Below, one piece after another: positions 48,618 through 57,937 of a stretch of DNA of 64,000 bases; position 1 is the stretch's first letter, and each line of letters opens with the position of its first letter. A program made the translations under genes and the position numbers. The notes beneath the pieces are model-generated. The model had not been told where the DNA came from. It did not search any database and saw only the letters and a program-made list of their open reading frames with translations. Origin of the DNA: CAZGKX01 sp964525945 (lineage in GTDB: Bacteria; Pseudomonadota; Gammaproteobacteria; Legionellales; Legionellaceae); NCBI GenBank assembly GCA_964525945.1, contig CAZGKX010000004.1, positions 7,692-71,691 of the forward strand, read 5' to 3'.

Positions 48618-49583
48618 ATGCCGAATATCACGAAAGATGAAATCATCGATCCAATCACTTACTCTATATTTTCGCAACCCGTAGTTCTTCGAGGCAGTGG
48701 ACGATTGGCTGAATTGTACAGTGCCATTAAGCTTTTAAATAATTGGGAAGTGGAACCAGTGGATCCTGAAACCAGGGCAAGCATCACAGGTTACGATCCG
48801 GCACCAGAGTTGGTGATAAAACTTATAGAACATTATTTGCAAAACAATCCCGATGATAAAAACGATTTATACGTAGCGGAAGAAAATACCTTGGAAAATG
48901 CCGTACCAGACGCCGCTGTACAGGGGAATAGGGCATTTCAATATCCGCCGAATGCTTTTTATGGCACCCGTCAACTCAATGATGAAGATGATCGCTTTGA
49001 TTATTCGGAATTTTACGGCAACATGCGAAAAACCGAACAAACAATTAAGCTCATTACAACAAACAGTGCAGACATTGCAAAGGTTAGAGAGAAGAAAGAG
49101 ATTGGAAAGGAGAAAGAGATTGGAGAGGAAGAAGTAGAAGAACTCATAGAAATAACCGACGCTGATATCACTTGTCCTGTCAGTGGAGCTATATTTAAGG
49201 AACCGGTGGTATTGAATGGTTCGGGGGTACTGGTCGAAAAAACCATTGCCGATGATTTGCTCAAGGGGCAATTGCCATGCCCTGTAACAGATAAACCTAT
49301 CAATGGGTACGATGCAGCGCCACCCTTAATTAAAAATTTTATAGCCCTTTATTTAGACGAGAACCCATCAAAGAAGGTCAATCAATTTGTCGTTCCTGAA
49401 TCGGAAATTGTGGAGGAAACACGGCATGCAAATCAACGTCCCACGCCTCCTGCTGCAAGACAAGCCTCTCATCAAGGGAATGCTAGTCATCGATTTTTTA
49501 CCCCGCGCCAACCTGAAAACACCACCCATGATGATCAACAACCTCAAAATGACAATGATAACCCACCAAATCCACAACAATGA
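48618..49583 (+). CDS. Tandem U-box protein (LubX-like layout)
   Basis: This is a 321-residue protein with two U-box-type domains: residues about 4-75 (IIDPITYSIFSQPVVL...) and about 173-245 (ITCPVSGAIFKEPVVLNGSG). Each has the D/C-P-[IV]-[TS]-x3-F-x2-PVV-L-x-G-S-G start and a C-terminal helix ending IEHYL or IALYL. U-boxes recruit ubiquitin-charged E2 enzymes in eukaryotes; bacterial copies are effector ubiquitin ligases such as Legionella LubX, which also has two. Between the domains is a charged linker with a six-residue repeat (KKEIG, KEKEIG). The tail is disordered, rich in Pro, Gln, Asn, Asp. It is divergent from the ankyrin gene, 127 bases away. Confidence 0.72.
   Translation: MPNITKDEIIDPITYSIFSQPVVLRGSGRLAELYSAIKLLNNWEVEPVDPETRASITGYDPAPELVIKLIEHYLQNNPDDKNDLYVAEENTLENAVPDAAVQGNRAFQYPPNAFYGTRQLNDEDDRFDYSEFYGNMRKTEQTIKLITTNSADIAKVREKKEIGKEKEIGEEEVEELIEITDADITCPVSGAIFKEPVVLNGSGVLVEKTIADDLLKGQLPCPVTDKPINGYDAAPPLIKNFIALYLDENPSKKVNQFVVPESEIVEETRHANQRPTPPAARQASHQGNASHRFFTPRQPENTTHDDQQPQNDNDNPPNPQQ
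49094..49129 (+). repeat. Two-copy 18-base tandem repeat in the U-box gene linker
   Basis: GAAAGAGATTGGAAAGGA is followed directly by a near-identical copy with one or two changes. It encodes a charged six-residue repeat between the two U-boxes and could change in number by slippage. Confidence 0.75.
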
Positions 49584-49620
49584 CAGTGATTGAACAATTA
49601 CTGCTGGTTTTTAGGTCTAA

Positions 49621-49644
49621 TTGTTGGGCCGTGGCCCAACCTAC
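49621..49644. repeat. Palindromic intergenic repeat, copy 2
   Basis: This matches the element at 20276, with GT in place of AA at the centre (core TTGGGCCGTGGCCCAA). It lies between convergent genes, where it may act as a bidirectional terminator. Confidence 0.8.
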
Positions 49645-49681
49645 ACGGTATCAAAATGCAGCGATTTGACCGGCCTAAGTT

Positions 49682-50377
49682 TCAAAATTTAGATCCACCT
49701 GATTTATGAACGGACGAAGAATTATTTGCATCATCCGGCGTTGGATTTGTGGTCACTGTTTTTGATGCAGAGGCAGAGGCAGAGGCAGAAGAAGAGGGAG
49801 GGGTTGTGGATTTAGAAAAAAAGGTCGTTTTGAACGCTTGTGCTGCCATGTGGAATATATTTCCTGATACATGGTCTTTATCGAGGTATTGTTTTTTGTG
49901 TATATTTGTCACTATCGTCACCAATTCAGCTTTTTCGATAGGATCAAATTCAGTGTTAGAAAGGACCGTTTTGTAATGTTCACTTAACTCCATTTCTCGT
50001 CGGCTGGGATTGACAGATTGATCAATGAATTCAGTATATCCGTATAACGATTCCAGTTTTTCTTCTATGGATAATTTAATATGATCCAATGTGACTTGCT
50101 GAATGGCTGCATATTTGTACATATTTTCAGCATCTGAAGGATTCCAGTTTTCAATTTTTCGATAAAGATCCAATAGCTCGCCTATTTCATAGGGCGCTAA
50201 CTCCATCAGTATCTCTTCCTCATCCATTAAGTATTTGTTGATATCTTCAGCATCATGCGTCCGGCTCTCATACCGCGCTTCATCCATAGCAAGCTCTTCG
50301 GCGTTGTTATACAGGTCAACCAAAGCAGCGTATTTTCTTACAGAATCGGGTTGCTTCAAAATTTGAATAAGAGTCAT
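49682..50377 (-). CDS. Orphan protein with low-complexity Ser/Ala tail; effector candidate
   Basis: This is a 231-residue protein of unknown family. Residues 1-165 are soluble, acidic and helical (DEARYESRTHDAEDINKYL). The last 50 or so residues switch to a Ser/Thr/Pro/Ala/Asn-rich stretch with a run of SASASASAS encoded by a GCAGAG hexanucleotide array at about 49767-49790, ending SSSVHKSGGSKF. There is no signal peptide or membrane helix. The disordered polar C-terminus and the position in an effector-like cluster suggest a secreted substrate, by inference only. It converges with the U-box gene across a palindromic repeat. Confidence 0.65.
   Translation of the reverse strand: MTLIQILKQPDSVRKYAALVDLYNNAEELAMDEARYESRTHDAEDINKYLMDEEEILMELAPYEIGELLDLYRKIENWNPSDAENMYKYAAIQQVTLDHIKLSIEEKLESLYGYTEFIDQSVNPSRREMELSEHYKTVLSNTEFDPIEKAELVTIVTNIHKKQYLDKDHVSGNIFHMAAQAFKTTFFSKSTTPPSSSASASASASKTVTTNPTPDDANNSSSVHKSGGSKF
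49767..49790 (-). repeat. Hexanucleotide tandem array (Ser-Ala repeat)
   Basis: Four units (GCAGAG three times, then GCAGAA on the plus strand) encode alternating Ser-Ala in the minus-strand gene. In-frame copy-number change would lengthen or shorten the tail by two residues. Confidence 0.75.
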
Positions 50378-50493
50378 TTACTGTCTCGTTTGAGGTATTA
50401 TTGTAATTATAGATCAAACGGCAATAAGATGTTTTTTAGATCACAATGATTTTTGTTTATTCTTTTGTAACAAATGCGTGCCCATGAGAAACC

Positions 50494-52908
50494 CTAAACA
50501 CTGCCATTTTTTTTTAACCATTCGTTGATTGTGGATTGGGTATTGTTAGCCACAAAGATCAATTGATGATAAAGTTGATCTAACTTAAGCCAATGACCTG
50601 CTTTGTGATAACGCTCAAGGTATTGGCAGGCAAATTTCATTTGAGGTGCTCCACAATATTCGACGCCACCTTTCAATTTGTGAGCCAACCTCTCAATCAG
50701 CGGCCAATTTTTTTGCAGGTAAGCTTCTTGTATTAATGCTATATCACTGGGCGTATCTTTAATAAAATCATGCAACACATTGATCAACAATAATTTGTTG
50801 TTGCCGACCAATTTGAACGCCAATAGGGCATCAAACAAAGGATAATCACCGATCCCAAACAACTCTTGTTCAGTGTCCGGTAGATCAAGGCCGAGTTTTC
50901 CTTCTGGCCCATAACCCGGAGACTGCGAATGAGAAGTGCAATGCACAAGGTAACAAGATTTAATCGTTTCCAGCGTAATTAAATTCATTGGCTTGCTGAA
51001 CACATCATTCATTCCGGCAAGCATGCAATCCTCACGAACTTTACCTTGCGCATGCGCTGTTAAGCCAATGATGGGGATGGGATTTTTAAGCATCGCTGTT
51101 TTTTCAAATTCACGGATAGAGCGGGTTAGCTCGATTCCAGACAGGCCTGGCAATCCTAGATCGGTGATGATCAAATCCAATTTGTTTTGATGAACAATAT
51201 CAAGAGCAGACTCGCCATCCAAAGCACTGATAAATTGGCATTCAGCTTGCATTGCCACGCTTTCTAAAACACGAAGGGCAATCGAATTGTCTTCCACCAG
51301 CAACACCTTAGGTATTGTTGCATCAAGGTTAATCGTTATGCCTGTTGTATTGTAATTTAACAAAGCATTGAATTGACTGGAACCATGAATGTCCCAATTT
51401 ACAACGGGAGATGAAGGTGATTCCAACATCAATTGATCGCCAATTTTTAAAGATAAATCAAAATAGAATGTTGTCCCTTTGTTGTAAACGCTCACTAATT
51501 TAATTTTACTGCCTAACAAATGAGCGTACGATTGTGCAATATGCAATCCCACGCCATGCCCTGTGTAAATATCTTTGTATGAGGGCGTCACTCTAAAAAA
51601 TCGCTCAAACACTTTGTCTTGCATATCAATGGGGATTCCGATCCCAGTGTCCACCACCTGAAAACGAATCGTTGCGTGTGACTTGTTCTTTTTTAATAAA
51701 GATAGCTCTATTTTAACATGGCCGGTTTGGGTAAATTTGATGGCATTGCCCAATAAATTTAATAAAATACGATGTAATTTTGTGTGATCACTGATCAGTG
51801 CGATAGGCACGTTTGGATCAACGTGGGTAAGAAGCTCAATCCCTTTTAGCAACGTGGAAGGGCGTTCCAATTCGACGATATCTTGGATGATCCGTCGAAT
51901 GTCAAAACACTCTTCACGCAGATCCAATTCATTGGCACTATCCGCTGAAACTACCTCTAAAATACCATTGAGCATATGCAACAATTGATCACCGCTTTCA
52001 CCCAACCAATGTGCATAGTTTTTTTGATTGGGATCGATGGCATTGTCTTCTAACATTTTGGACATACCAACAACGCCCGTCAGCGGTGTACGTATGTCGT
52101 GGCTCATGTTCGCAATAAATTCAGTTTTTGCCCGATTTGCAATTTCTGCTTGTTCCTTAGCAATATTCAAATCATGCTCAACTTGCTTTTGATGGGTAAT
52201 GTCCGTTGTGATCCCGAGTACTCCAATCACTTGATTTTTATTATCAAACAAGGGAACTTTGTTGGTAATGGCTGTGATTGTTTTATTGTTAGAAACAGAA
52301 ATCACTTCCTCCTGATTTAACTTGGCTTTTCCCGTTTTTATTACTTTTGAATCCGTTTTAATATAAAGTTTTGCCCTGTCCTTCCAGGCCAAATCATAAT
52401 CTGTTTTACCTTTAACGTCGGCTCGGGATTTAAGACCGGCTAAGGTTGCAAATTCATCATTGCAACCTTGATACACACTGTTTTTATCTTTCCAGTAAAA
52501 CAGTCCTGGGGCGTATTTCACAATATGTTCCAACTGAATGCCATCTAATTGCTCGGTAAGGTCTTCCTCATTTTTACCAACGATTAAAATAAATTCATAA
52601 TTTTTAAGGGGAATAATATCCCAGGAAATTTTTAAATTTCGTTCGTTACTCACAACAGAAGTATGGTTTTTCGCTTGGATTTTTTTATGATTCAGATCGA
52701 TGAAAGGCTGAGTGTTATAGTCAATAAAAACACGATTAATTTTTCGATTGATAACGTCTTTTTTATCCCATTTCAATATTTTCTCAACCGCTGTATTGAT
52801 GCTTTTTATGGTAAAATTTTTCGATAAGATAATAAATAAATTGTCAGAGTATTCGAAGCACGTGTTCAAAAGATGTTTATAATCCATATTTAGTCTTTTT
52901 ATCGCCAC
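50494..52908 (-). CDS. Soluble hybrid sensor histidine kinase: PAS-PAS-HisKA-ATPase-REC-Hpt
   Basis: This is an 804-residue phosphorelay protein. A weak PAS (about 1-110) and a better PAS (about 125-245, PGLFYWKDKNSVYQGCNDEFA) precede HisKA (AEFIANMSHDIRTPLTGVVG). The ATPase domain follows with N box HRILLNLLGNAIKFTQ, G1 VVDTGIGIP and G2 HGVGLHIAQS. Then come a receiver (VLLVEDNSIALRVLE, phospho-Asp in IITDLGLPGLSG, SKPM) and a C-terminal Hpt (RLAHKLKGGVEYCGAPQMK). This is the ArcB order, but no transmembrane segment is present, so it senses a cytoplasmic cue. No partner response regulator lies next to it; the output is expected elsewhere. Confidence 0.9.
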   Translation of the reverse strand: MAIKRLNMDYKHLLNTCFEYSDNLFIILSKNFTIKSINTAVEKILKWDKKDVINRKINRVFIDYNTQPFIDLNHKKIQAKNHTSVVSNERNLKISWDIIPLKNYEFILIVGKNEEDLTEQLDGIQLEHIVKYAPGLFYWKDKNSVYQGCNDEFATLAGLKSRADVKGKTDYDLAWKDRAKLYIKTDSKVIKTGKAKLNQEEVISVSNNKTITAITNKVPLFDNKNQVIGVLGITTDITHQKQVEHDLNIAKEQAEIANRAKTEFIANMSHDIRTPLTGVVGMSKMLEDNAIDPNQKNYAHWLGESGDQLLHMLNGILEVVSADSANELDLREECFDIRRIIQDIVELERPSTLLKGIELLTHVDPNVPIALISDHTKLHRILLNLLGNAIKFTQTGHVKIELSLLKKNKSHATIRFQVVDTGIGIPIDMQDKVFERFFRVTPSYKDIYTGHGVGLHIAQSYAHLLGSKIKLVSVYNKGTTFYFDLSLKIGDQLMLESPSSPVVNWDIHGSSQFNALLNYNTTGITINLDATIPKVLLVEDNSIALRVLESVAMQAECQFISALDGESALDIVHQNKLDLIITDLGLPGLSGIELTRSIREFEKTAMLKNPIPIIGLTAHAQGKVREDCMLAGMNDVFSKPMNLITLETIKSCYLVHCTSHSQSPGYGPEGKLGLDLPDTEQELFGIGDYPLFDALLAFKLVGNNKLLLINVLHDFIKDTPSDIALIQEAYLQKNWPLIERLAHKLKGGVEYCGAPQMKFACQYLERYHKAGHWLKLDQLYHQLIFVANNTQSTINEWLKKNGSV

Positions 52909-53140
52909 AGATCACCCTTATTTTTCCATAAATTTATAGCATTTGATGCATCACACAAGCCATTGCAGCAGCTTCTCTATGAGCTGTTCCTTGTTGAGTT
53001 TGCAGATTTTCACATTTGAAGTCAATGAGAGCTTTTAAAACAAGATAGACAAAGTTAATATAACAGTAATACGCATTGAGAATGAGGAACACCCTCAATG
53101 CGCATGATTAAAAATGAGTTTAAACAGCAAGGAGCAATCG

Positions 53141-56100
53141 ATGAAAGAAGCGGCCAGCAATAACACTGCCGATAATTTAATTCACTGGATTCGGCATTTT
53201 GCTTCGCTTCATATTGATTCTAATTTAATCGATGAACACCGTGGTTTTTCTCCTCATGTGTTATTAGAAATGGGGAATCAAGGCTTTTTTGGATTGCATG
53301 TCTCTCGCCAATACGGGGGTTTAGAATTCAATACCCATGATATATTACGGGTTATTGAACAAGTGGCTGCCATTGATTTAACTCTTGTTACTTTGCTCAT
53401 TGAAAGCATCCAAGGCGGCCATACTTTTGAAAAATATGCCTCGCAATCGATGAAAGACAAGTACCTGTCTTTATTAGCAAGCGGTCGAGTTTTTACCGCA
53501 GGGGCCATGACAGAATCGTCCGCAGGTTCCAATCCCCGCGCTATGAAATCACAAGCCATTCCTGACGGTGACGGTTGGATGCTAAGAGGCAGCAAACGCT
53601 GGGTAGGAATGGGGTATTCCGCCAGTGTAATTGCCATTTATGTTCAACAATTTGATACCAACAACCGTTGGGTAGGCATGAGTGGTTTTCTTGTGCCTCA
53701 AGGTACAAAAGGCCTTAACATTGGCGCTGATTCGTTAACGATGGGTCTACGAGGTTTTTCCAAAAACACAATCTACATGGATGACGTTCATGTGAATGCT
53801 GAAAATTTACTGGGTCAGCCTGGTGAAGGTATGGAAATTGCTCAAGATAACATGATGTATATTCGTCTTTGTTTAGCAGCGGCTTGCATTGGTGCAATGA
53901 AACGGTGCGCTCAACTTATGCTTCGGTATGCGGAAAGACGACTCATTGTGACAGGACAATTGCTGGAAAATCCTGTGACGTTGTTGCGTATGAGCGAAAT
54001 GACCGCCATTATTGATGCAATTGATTCGTTTACCTTCACAATATCCAAAATGTACGATGAACATCCAACACAAGTGCCTGAAGAAGCATTTGTCGTTGCC
54101 AAAATCGTTGGATCAGAATATTTGGGTTATACGGTTGATTTATTGGTGCAAATGCTAGGGGCGCGGGGTTATGAAGAATCAACAGGGGTAGCCAAAATCT
54201 ACCGTGATGCACGCGTGTTTCGAATATTTGAAGGTCCCACTGAAGCATTAAACATGTACATTGGGTCGAGAGCGTTGGAAAAAAACAACAGCCTTGAATA
54301 TTTTATTTGCAACATTTTTGAACAAAAGCAATGCTGGGTAGACATTCAATCAGCCATTCAAGCCGTTAAACATACCTGCTTGTCTCAAAAACATACATTG
54401 TTTGTTAAACCTTTTGCAATTGATTATTGGCTACAATCCTTGGCGGGAGAAATATTGTCTTACGGGCTTGTGTTAGCCTGTTTAGAATACAAAGCACAGC
54501 GCAATGATTCAATTGATTCACAACGAACCCGCCTATGGGCTCGTAATAAATTCAATGATGTTGTGCAACGAGCACTCGATTTTTCTTTGGCCGAAAAAAT
54601 GGCTTTGCCTGCCCAGGATATAAAGGAGTTTATTTCCCGCTACACGGACAGCATTGGCACTATTGAACAAACACGCAATGCACAAGAGGTTGGTATTGAT
54701 GATTTATTAAAATCCAATTCTGAACATGATTGCCATGCCAGTCATCAATACACTGAACTTGAATCCATAGCAAAAAATGATGCATTTCGTGCTGAATTAC
54801 TTGTAATTACAGAAGCGGAACGTCAGAAATTATTGCACGCATGGAATAACACAGAAAAAAATACGGGTATGTATGAGGTTTGTGTGCATCAATTGTTTGA
54901 AACACAAGCCGTTTTAACCCCTCATGCAATAGCGATTGAATTTGACGATCAAACAATTTCTTACCAACGGTTAAATCAACAGGCCAATTGCGTGGCTCAT
55001 CATTTACAAAAAGCAGGTGTTAAAGCAAACGATCGCGTCGCGATTTACATTGAACGATCCATTGATATGATTGTAGGGTTGCTTGGTATACTAAAAGCGG
55101 GGGCCGCGTATTTGCCTTTGGATTCTAATTACCCACAACAATGGTTGGCGTTTATGTATAAAGATGCCGGAGCAAGTGCGGTTCTTTCTCAAAAAAAATT
55201 CGAAAAAAACCTTCCTTTCGAAGCAGAGAACATCTTATGCATTGATAGTATTTTAAAACCCATCCCTCACGAATATGATATCGAGTTACCCCAAACCAAT
55301 GCCGAGAGCATCGGCTATGTGATTTACACCTCAGGCTCAACGGGCCAACCCAAAGGCATTATGCTGCCTCATAAAGCATTGAGCAATTTAGTCAATTGGC
55401 ATGGAAAAAAAATTCAAGGGAAACGTACGGTTTTACAATTTACAACGTTAAATTTTGACATGAGTTTTTTAGAAATATTTTCTGCATTATGCTTTGGTGG
55501 AAAATTAGTTCTTATCTCCGAAAACGATCGACGTGATCTCATCAGTTTTTGTAACGTTGTAAAAAACAAAAAAATTCAAAAAATTACTATTTCTGTATCA
55601 TTTTTGAAAAACTTAGCGAATGCTCGGCTATCAAAACACTATTTTGAATCGGTTAAGGAAATTATCGTTGCTGGCGAGCAACTTATTGTTACACCTGTAA
55701 TTTCAGAATTTTTTGATCAAAATAAATGTAAATTATTGAATTATTATGGTCCTTCAGAAACCCATGTAGTGACCGCTTATGATTTTCCAGAAACCGTTGC
55801 CGATTGGCCAGATTACCCTCCTATTGGCAAAGCCATTGCCAACACTAAACTTCTTATTTTAAATGAAGAAAAACAACTTGTTCCCATAGGATGTGTGGGT
55901 GAAATTTACATTGGTGGAGTGTGTTTATCAGCAGGGTATATCAACAATAAAAAATGGACTCAAGAAAAATTCATTACCGACCCTTGGGGTGAACAAATAA
56001 CGGAACGGTTATATAAAACAGGGGATTTTGGTAAATTCCTTCCTGATGGCAATGTTTTATTTTTGGGTCGAAAAGATGATCAAGTTAAAATCCGTGGTTT

Positions 56101-56671
56101 TCGTATTTATCCTCGTGAAATTGAACTTCATTTATTAAAATACCCAGGGATCAAAGAGGCGATTGTTATAGCAAAAAGTGATCATAACATGGAAAAATAT
56201 TTAGAAGCTTTCATCGTGTATGATGGCCTCGATAACGGCTATCTCATTGAAGAAATTTATGTTTATTTAAAAAACAACATACCTGTTCACATGTTGCCTT
56301 CAGCGGTGAATGTCATCGAGCAATTGCCCTTGACAGCCAGTGGAAAAATAAATCGCAATGCGTTGGAAAAACAGGAGCGCTCAATCAACCCATCAATCAG
56401 CAAACTGATTGAGCCTCAATCTAATACAGAAAAAATGCTTATTAAAATCATGTCTGGTGTTTTTAAGTTACACATAGGCGTCAACAACAGTTTTATTTCG
56501 ATCGGTGGAAATTCTTTATTGGCCATGCAAATTGCTTCTAAATTATATGATGAATGCTCCATTCGAATTCCAGCATCCAGTTTGCTTTCCGATCCATCCA
56601 TAGCAGAGACAGCCAAGAGAATTGATCAATTAATCATGACAAATTCCCACATTGTTAACTCGACAGAATAA
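53141..56671 (+). CDS. Single-chain acyl-CoA dehydrogenase / NRPS adenylation / carrier protein
   Basis: The chosen ATG at 53141 lies six bases after AAGGAG; 1176 residues follow. Residues 1-385 are an acyl-CoA dehydrogenase (AGAMTESSAGSNPRAMKS, MGLRGFSKNTIYMDDVHV, RIFEGPTEALN with likely base Glu364), then about 170 residues of dehydrogenase-type helices. At 556 begins the linker normally found between NRPS condensation and adenylation domains (ITEAERQKLLHAWNNTEKN). The A domain follows (A3 YTSGSTGQPKG at 729-739, Asp773, YYGPSETH, Lys1069), then a carrier domain with phosphopantetheine Ser1125 in GGNSLLAM. By analogy with PltF/PltL/PltE and RedM/RedO/RedW it should load an amino acid and desaturate it on the carrier. 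No condensation or thioesterase domain is present. Confidence 0.85.
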   Translation: MKEAASNNTADNLIHWIRHFASLHIDSNLIDEHRGFSPHVLLEMGNQGFFGLHVSRQYGGLEFNTHDILRVIEQVAAIDLTLVTLLIESIQGGHTFEKYASQSMKDKYLSLLASGRVFTAGAMTESSAGSNPRAMKSQAIPDGDGWMLRGSKRWVGMGYSASVIAIYVQQFDTNNRWVGMSGFLVPQGTKGLNIGADSLTMGLRGFSKNTIYMDDVHVNAENLLGQPGEGMEIAQDNMMYIRLCLAAACIGAMKRCAQLMLRYAERRLIVTGQLLENPVTLLRMSEMTAIIDAIDSFTFTISKMYDEHPTQVPEEAFVVAKIVGSEYLGYTVDLLVQMLGARGYEESTGVAKIYRDARVFRIFEGPTEALNMYIGSRALEKNNSLEYFICNIFEQKQCWVDIQSAIQAVKHTCLSQKHTLFVKPFAIDYWLQSLAGEILSYGLVLACLEYKAQRNDSIDSQRTRLWARNKFNDVVQRALDFSLAEKMALPAQDIKEFISRYTDSIGTIEQTRNAQEVGIDDLLKSNSEHDCHASHQYTELESIAKNDAFRAELLVITEAERQKLLHAWNNTEKNTGMYEVCVHQLFETQAVLTPHAIAIEFDDQTISYQRLNQQANCVAHHLQKAGVKANDRVAIYIERSIDMIVGLLGILKAGAAYLPLDSNYPQQWLAFMYKDAGASAVLSQKKFEKNLPFEAENILCIDSILKPIPHEYDIELPQTNAESIGYVIYTSGSTGQPKGIMLPHKALSNLVNWHGKKIQGKRTVLQFTTLNFDMSFLEIFSALCFGGKLVLISENDRRDLISFCNVVKNKKIQKITISVSFLKNLANARLSKHYFESVKEIIVAGEQLIVTPVISEFFDQNKCKLLNYYGPSETHVVTAYDFPETVADWPDYPPIGKAIANTKLLILNEEKQLVPIGCVGEIYIGGVCLSAGYINNKKWTQEKFITDPWGEQITERLYKTGDFGKFLPDGNVLFLGRKDDQVKIRGFRIYPREIELHLLKYPGIKEAIVIAKSDHNMEKYLEAFIVYDGLDNGYLIEEIYVYLKNNIPVHMLPSAVNVIEQLPLTASGKINRNALEKQERSINPSISKLIEPQSNTEKMLIKIMSGVFKLHIGVNNSFISIGGNSLLAMQIASKLYDECSIRIPASSLLSDPSIAETAKRIDQLIMTNSHIVNSTE

Positions 56672-56812
56672 TTATAAACTCCATTTTAATGGAGAACCCG
56701 GTTTAACTTGTTAAAAAATTTGATTCGGGTCCTTCTTTTCGCTAGAATGATTTTTTATTGACCTGTAATGGAATTTCAGGCTAAAAATTATCCAACCCTC
56801 AGGGAGTGACAC

Positions 56813-56881
56813 ATGAATTTTTCTTTCCATAGACCTGGCAAGTATTTGTTCTTCATTTTTGATGCCCCCATACCCGTGTGA
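56813..56881 (+). promoter_or_regulatory. Upstream short open frame with strong ribosome-binding site
   Basis: AGGGAG stands before ATG 56813, which opens 22 codons (MNFSFHRPGKYLFFIF...) and stops at TGA 56879-56881. The next gene starts six to ten bases on at GTG 56878 or ATG 56887 in another frame and has no ribosome-binding site of its own. This is a possible leader peptide that couples translation. Confidence 0.45.
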
Positions 56882-56886
56882 CTCCG

Positions 56887-57786
56887 ATGAAAAATGCAAA
56901 CATTCTCATCGAAGAACTTATTGATATTTCATTGGACAGTTACCAAAACGATATCAAACCCGATCGTTTTGCAGCAACAGTGGCTCATGTTATTGCTAAG
57001 GCGATAGCCACCCAACATTGCCCAGAATGTGCGGATGCAGCTGTTTTTATTGCCGTTTTAGAAGACATTTCATCAAAAATGGGGTTGGCTCATTATTCAG
57101 CTGATTTAGCAAAAGCAGCTAGAGCCATGCACACTGCTCAAAAAAATTACCAACACAAAGCAAAAGCGTATGCAGGAAAATCGGTGAGCGATGTGAAAGA
57201 AAAATCGTTTTCTTTTGAAGAGGTCATGGAACAGCTCGATGATATCGAGTTTGTTGAAAACGCTCGTGAGGTGTTTACCGATACATACACCAGCACCACC
57301 GCAGCGCAAGCTCTGGTTGCAGCATGCGCTGCCTATCCCCATGCTTTTGCCTATGCACGCGCTACCTATGTTCAAGCCATTGCCCTCGCAGCAAGGTATA
57401 ACAATGACGATGAACAAGAAGACGTGTTTGTTGCCACGATGACCAAAAAATTTCAAGCGGAAATTAACCGAACACCCATTGACCCCAGCTTATTCATGCA
57501 ATTCATTTGCAATTACGTTGTGAAAATAATTGGGATGATTTTACTGGCAGCGGGGCTTCTTTCTTTGTCGGTGGGCATTTGTGGGCTGGCGATAGCGGCC
57601 GTGAACACTTATTTATTAGCCATTGGTTTAACCAGTGTTAGCCTGACCGTGTCAGGTGTCATCATGACAGCGCTGGGAAGTGCTCATTTTGCCGCGCGTT
57701 TTTTCACGCAAAAGAAATGGGATGAAGACAACGATGCCAGCCAAAAAGCAGTTGATGCCATCAATGCACCCGCCGTCGTAGTTTGA
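56887..57786 (+). CDS. Orphan protein with C-terminal membrane hairpin; effector candidate
   Basis: This protein of about 299 residues has no recognised family. Residues 1-210 are soluble and helical, rich in Ala, Asp and Glu. Two long hydrophobic helices follow near 215-240 (IIGMILLAAGLLSLSVGICG) and 245-275, forming a hairpin close to the C-terminus, then a charged tail ending NAPAVVV. A late hairpin in an otherwise soluble protein is common in Legionella proteins that insert in host membranes. The start is uncertain: GTG 56878 and ATG 56887 both lack a ribosome-binding site, while a leader frame at 56813 has one. Confidence 0.65.
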   Translation: MKNANILIEELIDISLDSYQNDIKPDRFAATVAHVIAKAIATQHCPECADAAVFIAVLEDISSKMGLAHYSADLAKAARAMHTAQKNYQHKAKAYAGKSVSDVKEKSFSFEEVMEQLDDIEFVENAREVFTDTYTSTTAAQALVAACAAYPHAFAYARATYVQAIALAARYNNDDEQEDVFVATMTKKFQAEINRTPIDPSLFMQFICNYVVKIIGMILLAAGLLSLSVGICGLAIAAVNTYLLAIGLTSVSLTVSGVIMTALGSAHFAARFFTQKKWDEDNDASQKAVDAINAPAVVV

Positions 57787-57937
57787 ATTTTATTCCCTTT
57801 TTTCTAGCAAATAAAAGTGAATAAAATATCTTGCCTTGTTGACCAAGATGATCTTAACTGTAAATTGACCAATCATGGGGAATTCGTTGTCAAAAGCATC
57901 CAATATGACAAATCAGCAAGAGCGTGGAGGTTTAAAA

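Noticed and set aside
53000..53140. A possible PmrA-type box (GTTAATATA) upstream of the dehydrogenase-adenylation gene.
   Set aside because: Only one half-site is seen; the described box needs two in tandem, and single copies are expected by chance in AT-rich DNA.
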